64,000 nucleotides of DNA, from contig MFXT01000026.1 in assembly GCA_001788955.1 (NCBI GenBank), positions 65,760 through 129,759 on the forward strand, in the 5' to 3' direction. The position numbers were made by a program, and so were the translations under genes. Below are positions 26,100 through 33,488 of this stretch, in pieces. The notes beneath the pieces were generated by a model. The model was not told the origin of the DNA and did not search any database. It saw nothing but the letters and a program-made list of their open reading frames with translations. Every line of letters starts with the position of its first letter. Position 1 is the stretch's first letter. The stretch is from Candidatus Peribacteria bacterium RIFCSPHIGHO2_02_FULL_49_16 (GTDB lineage Bacteria > Patescibacteriota > Gracilibacteria > Peribacterales > Peribacteraceae).

Positions 26100-26173
26100 G
26101 CGGGATTAGTACAGTGGCAGTATGCGAGCTTCCCAAGCTCGAGATGCGGGTTCGATTCCCGTATCCCGCTCCA
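26100..26173 (+). tRNA. tRNA-Gly (anticodon CCC)
   Basis: Acceptor GCGGGAT/ATCCCGC, anticodon stem GAGC/GCTC with CCC at 26132-26134, T-loop TTCGATT, encoded CCA. Its CCA end is part of the outer arm of the nested palindrome that starts at 26171. Confidence 0.97.
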
Positions 26174-26263
26174 CGTAAAATTGCGCGCAGCGAAAGCGAG
26201 CAGCAAATTTTACGTGCCACGTGACGGCGAAGCCGTTTTACGTGGCTGCGCGCAATCACGTGG
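26171..26263. repeat. Nested 93-nt palindromic element directly after tRNA-Gly(CCC)
   Basis: The outer arms (26171-26191 and 26245-26263) are nearly perfect inverted copies. Inside, CACGTAAAATT pairs with AATTTTACGTG (26172-26182 with about 26206-26216) and GCCACGT-ACGGC pairs with GCCGT-ACGTGGC further along. Two mutually exclusive folds are possible. No poly-T follows, so it is not a plain terminator. From here to 26431 no gene or further structure was found. Confidence 0.75.
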
Positions 26264-26431
26264 TGCGGCCACCCACAGTTCTAACCAAACATCTGAGTTC
26301 TAACTTCCTTTAGTTCAGAGCTCCAAATAGGAATGACTTTTTCAAGGACCCTCTTTTTGACAGAGACGAGGTGCACAGCGAGACGGAACCGTAATCCCGG
26401 CTACAAGAGCGATGCACAGATGCAGTGTATC

Positions 26432-26467
26432 AAAAAGAACCCCCGCGAAAAAATATCGCGGAGGTTC
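26432..26467 (-). terminator. Intrinsic terminator of the GC-rich orphan gene
   Basis: Minus-strand 12-bp stem (one G-T pair) between 26456-26467 and 26437-26448 with an A/T loop, followed by T5. It lies 25 nt after the stop codon. Confidence 0.85.
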
Positions 26468-26491
26468 AAGGCATCAAGAAGGCGCAAGCCC

Positions 26492-27184
26492 TCAAGACTT
26501 CAAGGTGTCGGACTTCCGGGCGGCCCCGAGGAAGACGTAGCCGTCCGGGCCGTCATCCCAGTAGCGGTCGACGAGCACGCGACCCTCGTAGACGTTGAGT
26601 GCGGCGTGGTTGCCATCCGGGAGCGCTTCAGCGCAACGGCAGAAGTTCCCCTTGAGGAGGTCTTCGCCGGTGACGCCGAGATGCGCTGCCAGCGCGGTCG
26701 CGCCGACGGGCGTGGGCAGGGCCTGAAATGCGGCGTACAGCCGGGCGAGGAGACTCTGCTTTTCATCTCCCGCCTGCTCGTCCCACGTCAGCCGGTTGGA
26801 TGCCGGCACGGGGATGCGGGTGTGGTAGTAGCCCGCCGGAGCCTTCCAGGCTTCCCGTTCCTTGGAGAGATAGTTGACGACCTTGCCGGTCGCCACCAAC
26901 TCTCCGAGTGTCCAGCAGCCGTACCATACGACGACCTCGCCGTCGGCAGCCTTGGGTGTCTCCTCCTTGCAGTTGTTGGGGAGGCCCAAGATACCGCAGA
27001 CGGTCTTGGCGTCGTGGACGAACGACGAGAGGCGGACGGGCCACACGGACACGAGACGTTGCATCGTGGTGGGGTCGGCATCGCACATGGCGAGCCACCG
27101 CTCCACGTCGATTCCGGCATCCGACAACTTGTTGATGCCGAGATCGAGCTTCTTCTTCTCCAGTCGCTTGAGACTGATACCCAT
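26492..27184 (-). CDS. GC-rich orphan gene of unknown function
   Basis: 230-aa soluble protein, family not recognised. From the ATG at 27184 it begins MGISLKRLEKKKLDLGINK; middle segments include CDADPTTMQRLVSVWPVRL and VVVWYGCWTLGELVATG, and a possible helix-turn-helix-like stretch (TPVGATALAAHLGVTGEDLL, about 155-174). Codon usage is strongly GC-biased, unlike its neighbours, which points to transfer. It has a textbook Shine-Dalgarno (AAAGGAG, 8 nt before ATG), a structured leader and its own terminator, so it is a self-contained cassette between tRNA genes. Confidence 0.75.
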   Translation of the reverse strand: MGISLKRLEKKKLDLGINKLSDAGIDVERWLAMCDADPTTMQRLVSVWPVRLSSFVHDAKTVCGILGLPNNCKEETPKAADGEVVVWYGCWTLGELVATGKVVNYLSKEREAWKAPAGYYHTRIPVPASNRLTWDEQAGDEKQSLLARLYAAFQALPTPVGATALAAHLGVTGEDLLKGNFCRCAEALPDGNHAALNVYEGRVLVDRYWDDGPDGYVFLGAARKSDTLKS

Positions 27185-27248
27185 GAGACAACTCCTTTCG
27201 GGAGCTTGAGGAAACCAGTATTGCCGCTGGCTCGGACCTGCTCGGAAT

Positions 27249-27295
27249 GAGACAAGCAGCCTATGCCCTCTAAAAGGGCGCAGAATGCTTGTCTC
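27249..27295 (-). promoter_or_regulatory. Structured leader hairpin of the orphan gene
   Basis: An outer 10-bp stem (27249-27258 with 27286-27295, GAGACAAGCA type) encloses an inner 5-bp stem (27265-27269 with 27275-27279). It ends 64 nt before the start codon and could be a regulatory leader or a recombination-site fold. Confidence 0.55.
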
Positions 27296-27367
27296 TGATC
27301 CAAAAACCTTGACGATGCTCTGAAAGAACACCTTGGTGTAATTTATAACTAAAGGAGGTTTCTGTCA

Positions 27368-27514
27368 ATGGAGCAAAGACAGCGAACATGGCTCAACGAC
27401 ACGGGTAAAATGCAACAATGCAGGTACACCGACACCTCTTCGAGCGCATTTGGCTTGCCAACAAACCTTCGCACTCCCCACTTCGTTCTCCGAGCTACGA
27501 GGGGCAGGTCGTGA
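27368..27514 (+). CDS. Possible 48-aa peptide or truncated gene start
   Basis: An ATG preceded at 9 nt by a perfect Shine-Dalgarno (AAAGGAGG, 27351-27358) opens a 48-codon frame (MEQRQRTWLNDTGKMQQ...). It resembles no family known to me. The second half runs into palindromic repeat copy 2 (27476-27504), so it may be the 5' stump of a gene cut by a repeat. It is divergent from the orphan gene, and both have unusually strong ribosome binding sites for this window. Confidence 0.4.
   Translation: MEQRQRTWLNDTGKMQQCRYTDTSSSAFGLPTNLRTPHFVLRATRGRS
27476..27504. repeat. Palindromic repeat, copy 2
   Basis: CCCCACTTCG at one end and CTACGAGGGG at the other; same TTCG...CTACG plan as copies at 25754 and 27557. 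Confidence 0.55.
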
Positions 27515-27556
27515 CTTCGGTCTGCAAGCCGTCAGCCAGGAGGGCTTGATTGAAAA

Positions 27557-27593
27557 GTCCACCTCCGCTCGCTCTGGCGAGGCTATGGTGGAC
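27557..27593. repeat. Palindromic repeat, copy 3
   Basis: GTCCACC and GGTGGAC arms (27557-27563, 27587-27593) enclose a CGCTCGC/GCGAGG inner stem. It ends 12 nt from the tRNA-Lys 3' end. Confidence 0.7.
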
Positions 27594-27605
27594 AACCTGA
27601 GAGGT

Positions 27606-27681
27606 TGGTGGGTCGGGAGGGGCTCGAACCCTCGACCAATGCCTTAAAAGGGCACTGCTCTACCAACTGAGCTACCGACCC
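27606..27681 (-). tRNA. tRNA-Lys (anticodon TTT)
   Basis: Minus-strand cloverleaf: acceptor GGGTCGG/CCGACCC, anticodon TTT at 27648-27646, T-loop TTCGAGC, discriminator A and encoded CCA. A 5'-end fragment of the same tRNA recurs 100 nt upstream (27763-27782). Confidence 0.97.
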
Positions 27682-27762
27682 ATGTACAAACGTTCTGTGA
27701 AGCAATGAAAGAACAACCGAGCATCATCCTTTTGTATAACGGCTTTGCAGGCAAAGCCTGGG

Positions 27763-27782
27763 CAACTGAGCTACCGACCCAT
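27763..27782 (-). repeat. Partial copy of the tRNA-Lys 5' end
   Basis: 20 nt identical to 27664-27683, covering the first 18 nt of tRNA-Lys and its leader. A small hairpin (GGCTTTG/CAAAGCC, 27741-27758) sits beside it. The rest of the tRNA is missing. No gene was found between 27684 and 27844. Confidence 0.85.
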
Positions 27783-27844
27783 ATAACCTGTACTATAAGC
27801 ACTTCGGCTAGTAGGGAACAGAGCTTTTGCTAATCTATCGATGA

Positions 27845-28669
27845 ATGATCGATTCCCACTGCCATCTTGCAGACAAACAGTTTTTACATGATCTCGAGGA
27901 GATCATTATACACGCGCGTGATGCGGGCGTTGATCACATAATCACGATTGCCGATACGCTGGAGGAAGGAGAGAGGTGCATCGAGATTGCCATGAAGTAT
28001 TCTTCGAGACTTCATGATGCCACCAAAAAATATCCGAATATTTTTGCAACCGTTGGTGTTCATCCGCATAACGCCACGCAATGGCGAATGACCAATGGTC
28101 AAGCTCCAACCATCAAGCTTCGATCACTTCTTGAATCTTCCACAAAAGTAGTTGCTGTCGGAGAAATCGGGTTGGACTACCATTATATGAATTCACCAAA
28201 GGTGATTCAGCAAAATGCGTTCAAAGAACAATTACAACTCGCAAAAGAACTTGGCCTTCCTGCAGTCATTCACTCCCGTGAAGCGCTTGAAGACACGTGG
28301 AATATCATTCGGGAAACATGTCCAGAAAAATGCGTTCTTCATTGCTGTACGGAACAGTGGAAAAACGTGAAAAGATTTATTGATGCAGGATATTTCCTCT
28401 CATTCACCGGCATCGCCACCTATCCAAAGTCCGACGAGATCCGCCACACTATCCGCGAATGTCCACTCAATCAGATAATGATCGAGACGGATGCTCCGTA
28501 TCTGCCCCCCGAAGCTCTCCGAGTACAGAAAGGTACACGGGTGCGCAATGAACCCGCAAACGTCCTCGAAATCGCGAAATGTATCGCGGAAACGAAAGGA
28601 ATTTCTCTGGAGGAAGTGGATCGAATAACGACACGCAATGCGATAAAGTTCTTTACACTGCCCTCGTAG
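27845..28669 (+). CDS. tatD: TatD-family metal-dependent hydrolase/DNase
   Basis: 274-aa TIM-barrel metal hydrolase. MIDSHCHL (metal ligands), VGVHPH, VGEIGLDYHYM, PAVIHSREALEDTW and MIETDAPYLPPEALR are the family motifs in order, ending with VDRITTRNAIKFF. TatD proteins have 3'-5' DNase activity in several bacteria. A microrepeat-like word (WRMTNGQAPTIKLR) sits after the VHPHNAT motif. The stop codon TAG lies inside tRNA-Arg: the gene and tRNA share 10 nt. Confidence 0.93.
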   Translation: MIDSHCHLADKQFLHDLEEIIIHARDAGVDHIITIADTLEEGERCIEIAMKYSSRLHDATKKYPNIFATVGVHPHNATQWRMTNGQAPTIKLRSLLESSTKVVAVGEIGLDYHYMNSPKVIQQNAFKEQLQLAKELGLPAVIHSREALEDTWNIIRETCPEKCVLHCCTEQWKNVKRFIDAGYFLSFTGIATYPKSDEIRHTIRECPLNQIMIETDAPYLPPEALRVQKGTRVRNEPANVLEIAKCIAETKGISLEEVDRITTRNAIKFFTLPS

Positions 28670-28734
28670 GTTAACGGATAGACCGCCAGCCTCCGAAGCT
28701 GGAGATATAGGTTCGATTCCTGTCGAGGGCACCA
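28660..28734 (+). tRNA. tRNA-Arg (anticodon CCG)
   Basis: Acceptor GCCCTCG/CGAGGGC, anticodon stem CCAGC/GCTGG with CCG at 28693-28695, T-loop TTCGATT, encoded CCA. The first 10 nt are also the last three codons and stop of tatD, so 5' processing must cut the tatD message if both come from one transcript. Confidence 0.96.
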
Positions 28735-28923
28735 CTACGACTCTACAATCCCCGATTCGCCGGGGAATATGCGATAGACGTACCCATCTCGTATGTCCCT
28801 GCGACATCTTTCGAGAGCACGATTAATGGGAAGGTTGCGCGTGAACTCATCTTGCGAAGATACAAGCGCTTCTCCAAATGCTTGCATATGTTGAGGTATA
28901 TAGACCTCCTGTGATTCAGGCAT
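28735..28923 (-). CDS. Small protein of unknown function (62 aa)
   Basis: Short frame MPESQEVYIPQHMQAFGEAL... ending in RDIRDGYVYRIFPGESG. Composition is normal for a soluble globular or helical protein. The frame could be extended far upstream, but the extension reads as non-coding (Phe/Cys/Ser-rich). A pyrimidine tract precedes the ATG and no Shine-Dalgarno is seen. Its stop abuts the 3' end of convergent tRNA-Arg. Family not recognised. The 228 nt to the next gene hold only a TATAAT box at 29082-29087 that may serve the DUF378 gene. Confidence 0.45.
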   Translation of the reverse strand: MPESQEVYIPQHMQAFGEALVSSQDEFTRNLPINRALERCRRDIRDGYVYRIFPGESGIVES

Positions 28924-29151
28924 AGAAAGAAAGAAAGAAAAACACGAAAAGGTACAGTCAGTATTCCACAAGGATCTCTTGACGCGACCTTCAGAGAAAG
29001 TGAAGAAGTATGATAGATATTTTATATCTACCACAAGCCAAAAAATCGAATTGCATGATGTGAGAAGAACAGAAGTGAACGTATAATGAACGTGTATCGA
29101 AAAACATAAAAATCTCTTCTCGCAATATTTAATGAACAAAAATTGTTTACA

Positions 29152-29409
29152 ATGAAACACATATTTATTTCTTCCCTTACTATCAGTATGTGCGGTAATT
29201 CGCCAATCGGCAAAGTCGCCGGCGTCCTTATGCTCGTAGGAGGCCTAAACTGGGGCCTCGTGGGCCTCGGAGGCTATATGGGCCAGAACTGGAATGTCGT
29301 GAATATGATTCTCGGCAACTGGCCACAGGTGGAATGGCTCGTCTACCTCCTTGTGGGGTTGAGTGCCGTCTACATGCTCATCAATTGTTCAAAGTGCTGC
29401 AAAAGATAG
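29152..29409 (+). CDS. DUF378 small membrane protein
   Basis: 85-aa protein with two membrane helices and the family signature LMLVGGLNWGLVGLGGY followed by NVVNMILGNWPQVEWLVYLLVGLSAVYML. Function unknown; relatives are found throughout bacteria and often in CPR. It ends with a Cys/Lys tail (NCSKCCKR). The ATG at 29152 is preferred; an internal ATG (MCGNSPIG, 29188) would remove the first, weakly conserved residues. A consensus TATAAT lies about 65 nt upstream. Confidence 0.85.
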   Translation: MKHIFISSLTISMCGNSPIGKVAGVLMLVGGLNWGLVGLGGYMGQNWNVVNMILGNWPQVEWLVYLLVGLSAVYMLINCSKCCKR

Positions 29410-29434
29410 CAATCTGACGTTCAGATCGCTCTAC

Positions 29435-29462
29435 AAAAGGCCGATCATTCCATCGGCCTTTT
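29435..29462 (+). terminator. Intrinsic terminator after the DUF378 gene
   Basis: Perfect 11-bp stem (AAAAGGCCGAT at 29435-29445 with 29452-29462) whose 3' arm ends in TTTT. The next gene's -10 box begins 4 nt later. Confidence 0.85.
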
Positions 29463-29465
29463 GCG

Positions 29466-29471
29466 TATACT
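29466..29471 (+). promoter_or_regulatory. -10 box of a probable leaderless transcript (glycosyltransferase)
   Basis: TATACT 7 nt before the ATG at 29479, squeezed directly behind the preceding terminator. No Shine-Dalgarno. Confidence 0.6.
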
Positions 29472-29478
29472 CCCTGGC

Positions 29479-30579
29479 ATGCGTATCGCTCTTGTTCATG
29501 AGCTCCTCACGATGAAAGGCGGTGCCGAGCGAGTTCTGCGCGTTCTTGCCGCCATGTTCCCCGATGCCCCGATCTATACGCTTCTTTATGATGAAAAGAA
29601 GCTTGGAAATTGGTTTCCCAAGGAGCGTATGGCTCAACTTCCTACAACGTATCGCAATAATCACCACCTCCATCTTTCCCGTTTCCCCACTGCAGTTGAA
29701 ACGTGGAATTTCTCCGAATTCGATTTCGTCATTTCCTCCTCCTCCGCATTCGTCCATGGAATCATCACCAATAGCCAACCAAAGCATTTGTGTTATGTAC
29801 ATTCGCCCGCACGATACTTATGGGATCGAACGCATGATATTCTGGAACGCAGTCATACGGGACTCTTCGGTTCGCTCAAACATGCCTATGCTTCACGCCT
29901 CTTTCATAGACTTCGCACATGGGACAGCGAAGTTGCAGACCGACCGGACAAACTTCTTGCCGCCTCCAAAGAAGTTCAGAAGCGTATAGAGAAATATTGG
30001 AGACGAGAAAGCTCCGTCGTCTATCCGCCCATCGACGATTTTTGGTTTAACAGACCCACAACGTATCTGCCTACAATCTCTTCATACTTCCTCATCGTCT
30101 CATCACTTGTTCCCTACAAACGTATTGAGCTTGCCATCGAAGCCTGTAATCAATTGCAGTTCCCATTGAAAATTGCCGGCAGCGGCTCACATCGCACATA
30201 CCTCGAAAAAATTGCGGGGCAGACAGTAGAGTTTCTTGGGTTTCAAACCGATGAAAAACTTCGTGAACTGTATACGCATGCAACTGCAACACTCTTTCCC
30301 GGCGAAGAAGACTTCGGCCTCGTTCCGCTCGAATCCATGGCCTGTGGAACACCGGTCATTGCATACAAAAGCGGTGGCGCATTAGAAACAATCATCAACG
30401 GACAAACCGGAATATTCTTCGAAGAGCCCACATCAGAATCTCTTGCCGAAACACTGCAAACATTCACTCCTCTTTCCTTTGATCCGAAAACCTGTTGTGA
30501 ACAGGCCGAACAATTCTCACGCAAACGATTTGAAGAAAAAATCACACAGACTATCGATGCATTTTTCGTAACAGGCTAA
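29479..30579 (+). CDS. Glycosyltransferase family 4 (group 1)
   Basis: GT-B fold retaining glycosyltransferase, 366 aa. MRIALVHELLTMKGGAERVL is the typical N-terminal loop of the acceptor domain; YVHSPARYLWD follows. The donor domain has FLIVSSLVPYKRIELAIEA, LKIAGSGSH, VEFLGFQTDEKL, FPGEEDFGLVPLESMACGTPVIAYKSGG (the E-x7-E motif) and ETIINGQTGIFF. It likely transfers a sugar to a lipid carrier or surface glycan. The ATG was chosen because it follows a TATACT box by 7 nt. The 3' end overlaps ruvB by 4 nt (convergent). Confidence 0.92.
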   Translation: MRIALVHELLTMKGGAERVLRVLAAMFPDAPIYTLLYDEKKLGNWFPKERMAQLPTTYRNNHHLHLSRFPTAVETWNFSEFDFVISSSSAFVHGIITNSQPKHLCYVHSPARYLWDRTHDILERSHTGLFGSLKHAYASRLFHRLRTWDSEVADRPDKLLAASKEVQKRIEKYWRRESSVVYPPIDDFWFNRPTTYLPTISSYFLIVSSLVPYKRIELAIEACNQLQFPLKIAGSGSHRTYLEKIAGQTVEFLGFQTDEKLRELYTHATATLFPGEEDFGLVPLESMACGTPVIAYKSGGALETIINGQTGIFFEEPTSESLAETLQTFTPLSFDPKTCCEQAEQFSRKRFEEKITQTIDAFFVTG

Positions 30580-31595
30580 GAGCCTACCATTCCAATTTTC
30601 TCATACGCTTTTCTCGTTGCAATGCGTCCCTTTGGTGTACGTTGGATGAAGCCTTGTTGAATCAGATACGGCTCATATACATCCTCAATTGTTCCCTGCT
30701 CTTCGGCCAGTATCGCTGCAAGCGTTGAGAGTCCAACAGGATTCCCGTTAAAATCGGTCACAAGCACGCGCAGCAGGGCACGATCGGTAGCATCTAATCC
30801 TTCATCATCAATCTCCAGTGACTGGAGTGCATCTTTCACACACGATATCGTTACGACATCTTGTTTTTGTACTAACGCAAAATCACGGACGGCACGCACA
30901 AGACGATTGGCAATGCGCGGCGTGGCTCGACTCGCCTGTGCAAGAAGATGCGTGGCTTGATTCTCAATCCGCACCTCCAGAATGCGTGCAGAGCGATTGA
31001 TGATCTGCCGCACTTCGGGGAGTTCATAAAATCCCAATTTAAAATGATGGAGGAATCGATCACGAAGCGGTGCGGACATCGCCCCGGCCTTCGTCGTCGC
31101 ACCAACGAGAGTGAATGGCTGTAATTGCAAACGGACCGGACGCGCACTCGGCCCTTTGCCAATCATAATATCGAGAACGCTGTCCTCCATCGCTCCATAG
31201 AGCACCTCCTCCAGATGTGGTCGCAGACGATGTATTTCATCTACAAAAAGAACATCTCCTTTCTGCAAACTCGTGAGGAGCGATGCGAGATCTCCCGGTT
31301 TCTCGATGACGGGTCCGCTCGTGATGCGAATCTGCGCGCGCATTTCCTGTGCAATAATATAAGCAAGCGTTGTCTTCCCAAGACCAGGAGGACCATGAAG
31401 CAAAGTATGACCCAAAGGTTCTTTGCGTGTACATGCAGCTTGAATATGCACCATAAGATGTCGCTTGAGGCGCGTCTGTCCGATGTATTCATGCAAGGAT
31501 GTCGGTCGCAAGCTATTTTCCGCATTTTCATAATCCAGAGGTGCTTGCTTCGCATCCGTAAGTTCGGCTTGCCGCTTTGCGCGTTGAACTGCCAC
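30576..31595 (-). CDS. ruvB: Holliday junction branch migration ATPase RuvB
   Basis: AAA+ motor of the RuvABC recombination complex, 339 aa from a GTG at 31595. SLHEYIGQTRLKRHL is the N-terminal signature, GPPGLGKTTLAY is Walker A, VLFVDEIHRL is Walker B, and VGATTKAGAMSAPLRDRF is sensor 1. The C-terminal winged-helix domain includes GNPVGLSTLAAIL and TIEDVYEPYLIQQGFIQRTPKGR. The GTG start gives the usual length and lies 6 nt after a TACCAT box; a TTG 12 codons earlier is possible. No ruvA or ruvC is adjacent. Confidence 0.94.
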   Translation of the reverse strand: MAVQRAKRQAELTDAKQAPLDYENAENSLRPTSLHEYIGQTRLKRHLMVHIQAACTRKEPLGHTLLHGPPGLGKTTLAYIIAQEMRAQIRITSGPVIEKPGDLASLLTSLQKGDVLFVDEIHRLRPHLEEVLYGAMEDSVLDIMIGKGPSARPVRLQLQPFTLVGATTKAGAMSAPLRDRFLHHFKLGFYELPEVRQIINRSARILEVRIENQATHLLAQASRATPRIANRLVRAVRDFALVQKQDVVTISCVKDALQSLEIDDEGLDATDRALLRVLVTDFNGNPVGLSTLAAILAEEQGTIEDVYEPYLIQQGFIQRTPKGRIATRKAYEKIGMVGS

Positions 31596-31670
31596 GGAGC
31601 TATGGTACTGTCTTTCCTTAAAAAGACGCAAAGTATCCGTAGACAGTATGCGCTACACTGCACTCGAAAG

Positions 31671-32225
31671 ATGTCACGCTATAGTCGTACCCTTCTCACC
31701 GGCATCATTCTCACAAGCCTCATCGGTGCGGCAGCAGCCGATCATCTATTTCAGGGTTCTCTTCTTCTTCAATCGGATTCTTCTTTCGAAAATCTGGAAG
31801 AGGCGTCTGTACACATACAAAAACTGCTCACACAAAACAATATCGCCTTTCACAGTACGGAGGAGGCACACATGCTTGATCAACTCCTTCCACAAGAAGA
31901 AATTCACAAATTCACTCTTCTTCAAGAGCACGATCGCATCGGTTCAATTTCATTCGTCCGGACAGAAGATGCATTTGATCTCTTTCTTGCACTGAAGCAG
32001 ACGCTCTCTCTCTCCTTCTCACCGGATGTACGGAATCTGAAAGATGAACAGAAAACCAGCAACAAAGGCCAATCTCTTCTTCTTCAATTCTATGATCCGG
32101 CTTTGAATTCTGAAAGCATGATTTTGGGAGCATCGGTAGATTTTCTCTACGAATTTCATAGTGTAGAAGAACATACAGAAACTATGCAGGACCTCATAAA
32201 GAACCTTTTAGGGATCCAAGATTGA
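31671..32225 (+). CDS. Exported protein of unknown function
   Basis: 184 aa with an N-terminal signal sequence (RTLLTGIILTSLIGAAAADHLF). The mature part is mixed alpha/beta, acidic and without Cys or recognisable motifs; the family is unknown to me. A TACACT box lies 11 nt before the ATG, and GAAAG just before the ATG could act as a weak ribosome binding site. It is divergent from ruvB and 39 nt upstream of rplK. Confidence 0.65.
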   Translation: MSRYSRTLLTGIILTSLIGAAAADHLFQGSLLLQSDSSFENLEEASVHIQKLLTQNNIAFHSTEEAHMLDQLLPQEEIHKFTLLQEHDRIGSISFVRTEDAFDLFLALKQTLSLSFSPDVRNLKDEQKTSNKGQSLLLQFYDPALNSESMILGASVDFLYEFHSVEEHTETMQDLIKNLLGIQD

Positions 32226-32250
32226 CATTCGGAAGAAAATTCTTAAAAAT
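32222..32250 (+). promoter_or_regulatory. Promoter of rplK
   Basis: TTGACA (32222-32227), exact 17-nt spacer, AAAAAT (32245-32250). The predicted leader before the ATG at 32265 is only about 8 nt. The -35 box overlaps the stop region of the preceding gene. Confidence 0.65.
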
Positions 32251-32264
32251 ATCGTCACTCTCTT

Positions 32265-32687
32265 ATGGCAAAACAGATTCAAAAACTTATCAAAGTACAA
32301 GTACGCGGAGGGCAGGCAAACCCAGCTCCTCCACTCGGGCCTGCACTCGGACAGGCCGGTGTTGATATTGGCGGTTTTTGTAATCAATTTAATAATAAGA
32401 CAAAAGACCGCATGGGTCAGCTTATTCCCGTCGTTATCACGGTCTACGATGATCGCAGCTTTTCTTTCATTCTCAAGCAACCACCTGCATCCGCTCTCAT
32501 CAAGGAAAAAGCAAAACTCTCCAAAGGAAGTGGCGAACCGAATAAAATCAAAGTAGGCAAACTCACCAAAGCACAAGTGAAGGAAATCGCAGAAATCAAA
32601 ATGCCTGATCTCAACGCGGGAAATCTCGCTGCAGCAATAAAAATTATCGAAGGTTCTGCATGCAGTATGGGTGTCACCATCGAATAA
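32265..32687 (+). CDS. rplK: Large ribosomal subunit protein uL11
   Basis: 140-aa L11, which binds the GTPase-associated rRNA. The sequence has the N-terminal [26 protein letters not shown] motif, [11 protein letters not shown], and the C-terminal rRNA-binding domain with [15 protein letters not shown]. It normally sits directly before rplA; here a membrane protein gene lies between them. Confidence 0.97.
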   Translation: MAKQIQKLIKVQVRGGQANPAPPLGPALGQAGVDIGGFCNQFNNKTKDRMGQLIPVVITVYDDRSFSFILKQPPASALIKEKAKLSKGSGEPNKIKVGKLTKAQVKEIAEIKMPDLNAGNLAAAIKIIEGSACSMGVTIE

Positions 32688-32769
32688 AGTTCTACGAAAC
32701 GCAACGTGATTCTCATGCAAAATGCATGCAATCTGATTAATCTAGAGAACATTCTTTCCTTTTCTACGT

Positions 32770-33426
32770 ATGTTCCAAGAGTTTATCACCGTAATCTGGG
32801 GACCCGCCGGTATTGTTGCTCTTATCTCCAGTCTTCTTCTCCTCTTCGCGCTCTTTGCATTGATATTGATTCCGAGTCTCGCGCGCGACGCTGCAAAGCC
32901 ACAAGATATCGGTGAAGCGATGTACTGCTATTTTGCACAGAGCACGGGTATTATTCTTATGAGCGTTGGGGGATTGCCGATCCTGTATTCCGTTCTCACA
33001 CGTGTTCCTTTAGCCAGCCTCACATATTCCGCCCTGCTCTTCATTTTTGCGATCGGTGGTCTTGTCTTTCTGTGGCATGATCACATCTCACACCACCTCC
33101 CGGAATCTGCGGTATTGGTCATACGTACTGTCTATCTCTTCGCATGGAAATTTATTGGCTTCATTATTTTTCTCTTCACACTGATCTCATTTGTCCTGCA
33201 CATTCTCCTCAATGGTACGGTAACAACGGACATACTGCTTATCCATCTCATTGTTGCACTCTACGGACTCGTACTCTGGTGGACCACTCGTGAATTTTCT
33301 CTTTCCATACCTCCCTTCTTTCATCATAAAAAGATACGTTTAGCAATGCTGACGCCCTCAAAACCCGAAAAAGCAAAAGCACCCAAGAAGAAGAAAATAA
33401 GGAGAAAAAGGAAAAAAGAAGCCTAG
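32770..33426 (+). CDS. Multi-span membrane protein with basic tail, inserted between rplK and rplA
   Basis: 218-aa membrane protein of unknown family. About five hydrophobic helices (roughly 8-32, 55-75, 82-105, 122-150, 158-178) are followed by a strongly basic, Lys/Arg/Pro-rich C-terminus (KAPKKKKIRRKRKKEA). Such a tail could touch rRNA or acidic lipid; that is inference. It occupies the gap between two ribosomal protein genes that are adjacent in most bacteria and runs in the same direction. Confidence 0.7.
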   Translation: MFQEFITVIWGPAGIVALISSLLLLFALFALILIPSLARDAAKPQDIGEAMYCYFAQSTGIILMSVGGLPILYSVLTRVPLASLTYSALLFIFAIGGLVFLWHDHISHHLPESAVLVIRTVYLFAWKFIGFIIFLFTLISFVLHILLNGTVTTDILLIHLIVALYGLVLWWTTREFSLSIPPFFHHKKIRLAMLTPSKPEKAKAPKKKKIRRKRKKEA

Positions 33427-33488
33427 TCCTTGCTTTTTTTGGACAAAACCGGAAAAATCGACGCTCGCAACACATTCTCTTTTCTTTT

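Noticed and set aside
26333-27250. Long plus-strand frame (305 codons) over the orphan gene
   Set aside because: It is antisense to a frame with strong Shine-Dalgarno, leader hairpin and terminator. High GC explains the absence of stops, and the translation is Arg/Pro/Gly-rich without plausible structure.
27720-27782. Second complete tRNA-Lys
   Set aside because: Only the first 18 nt of the tRNA are present; anticodon and T arms are missing.
28735-29160. Full-length 141-aa reading frame on the minus strand
   Set aside because: Only the last 62 residues look protein-like. The upstream part is Phe/Cys/Ser-rich and overlaps the probable promoter of the DUF378 gene.
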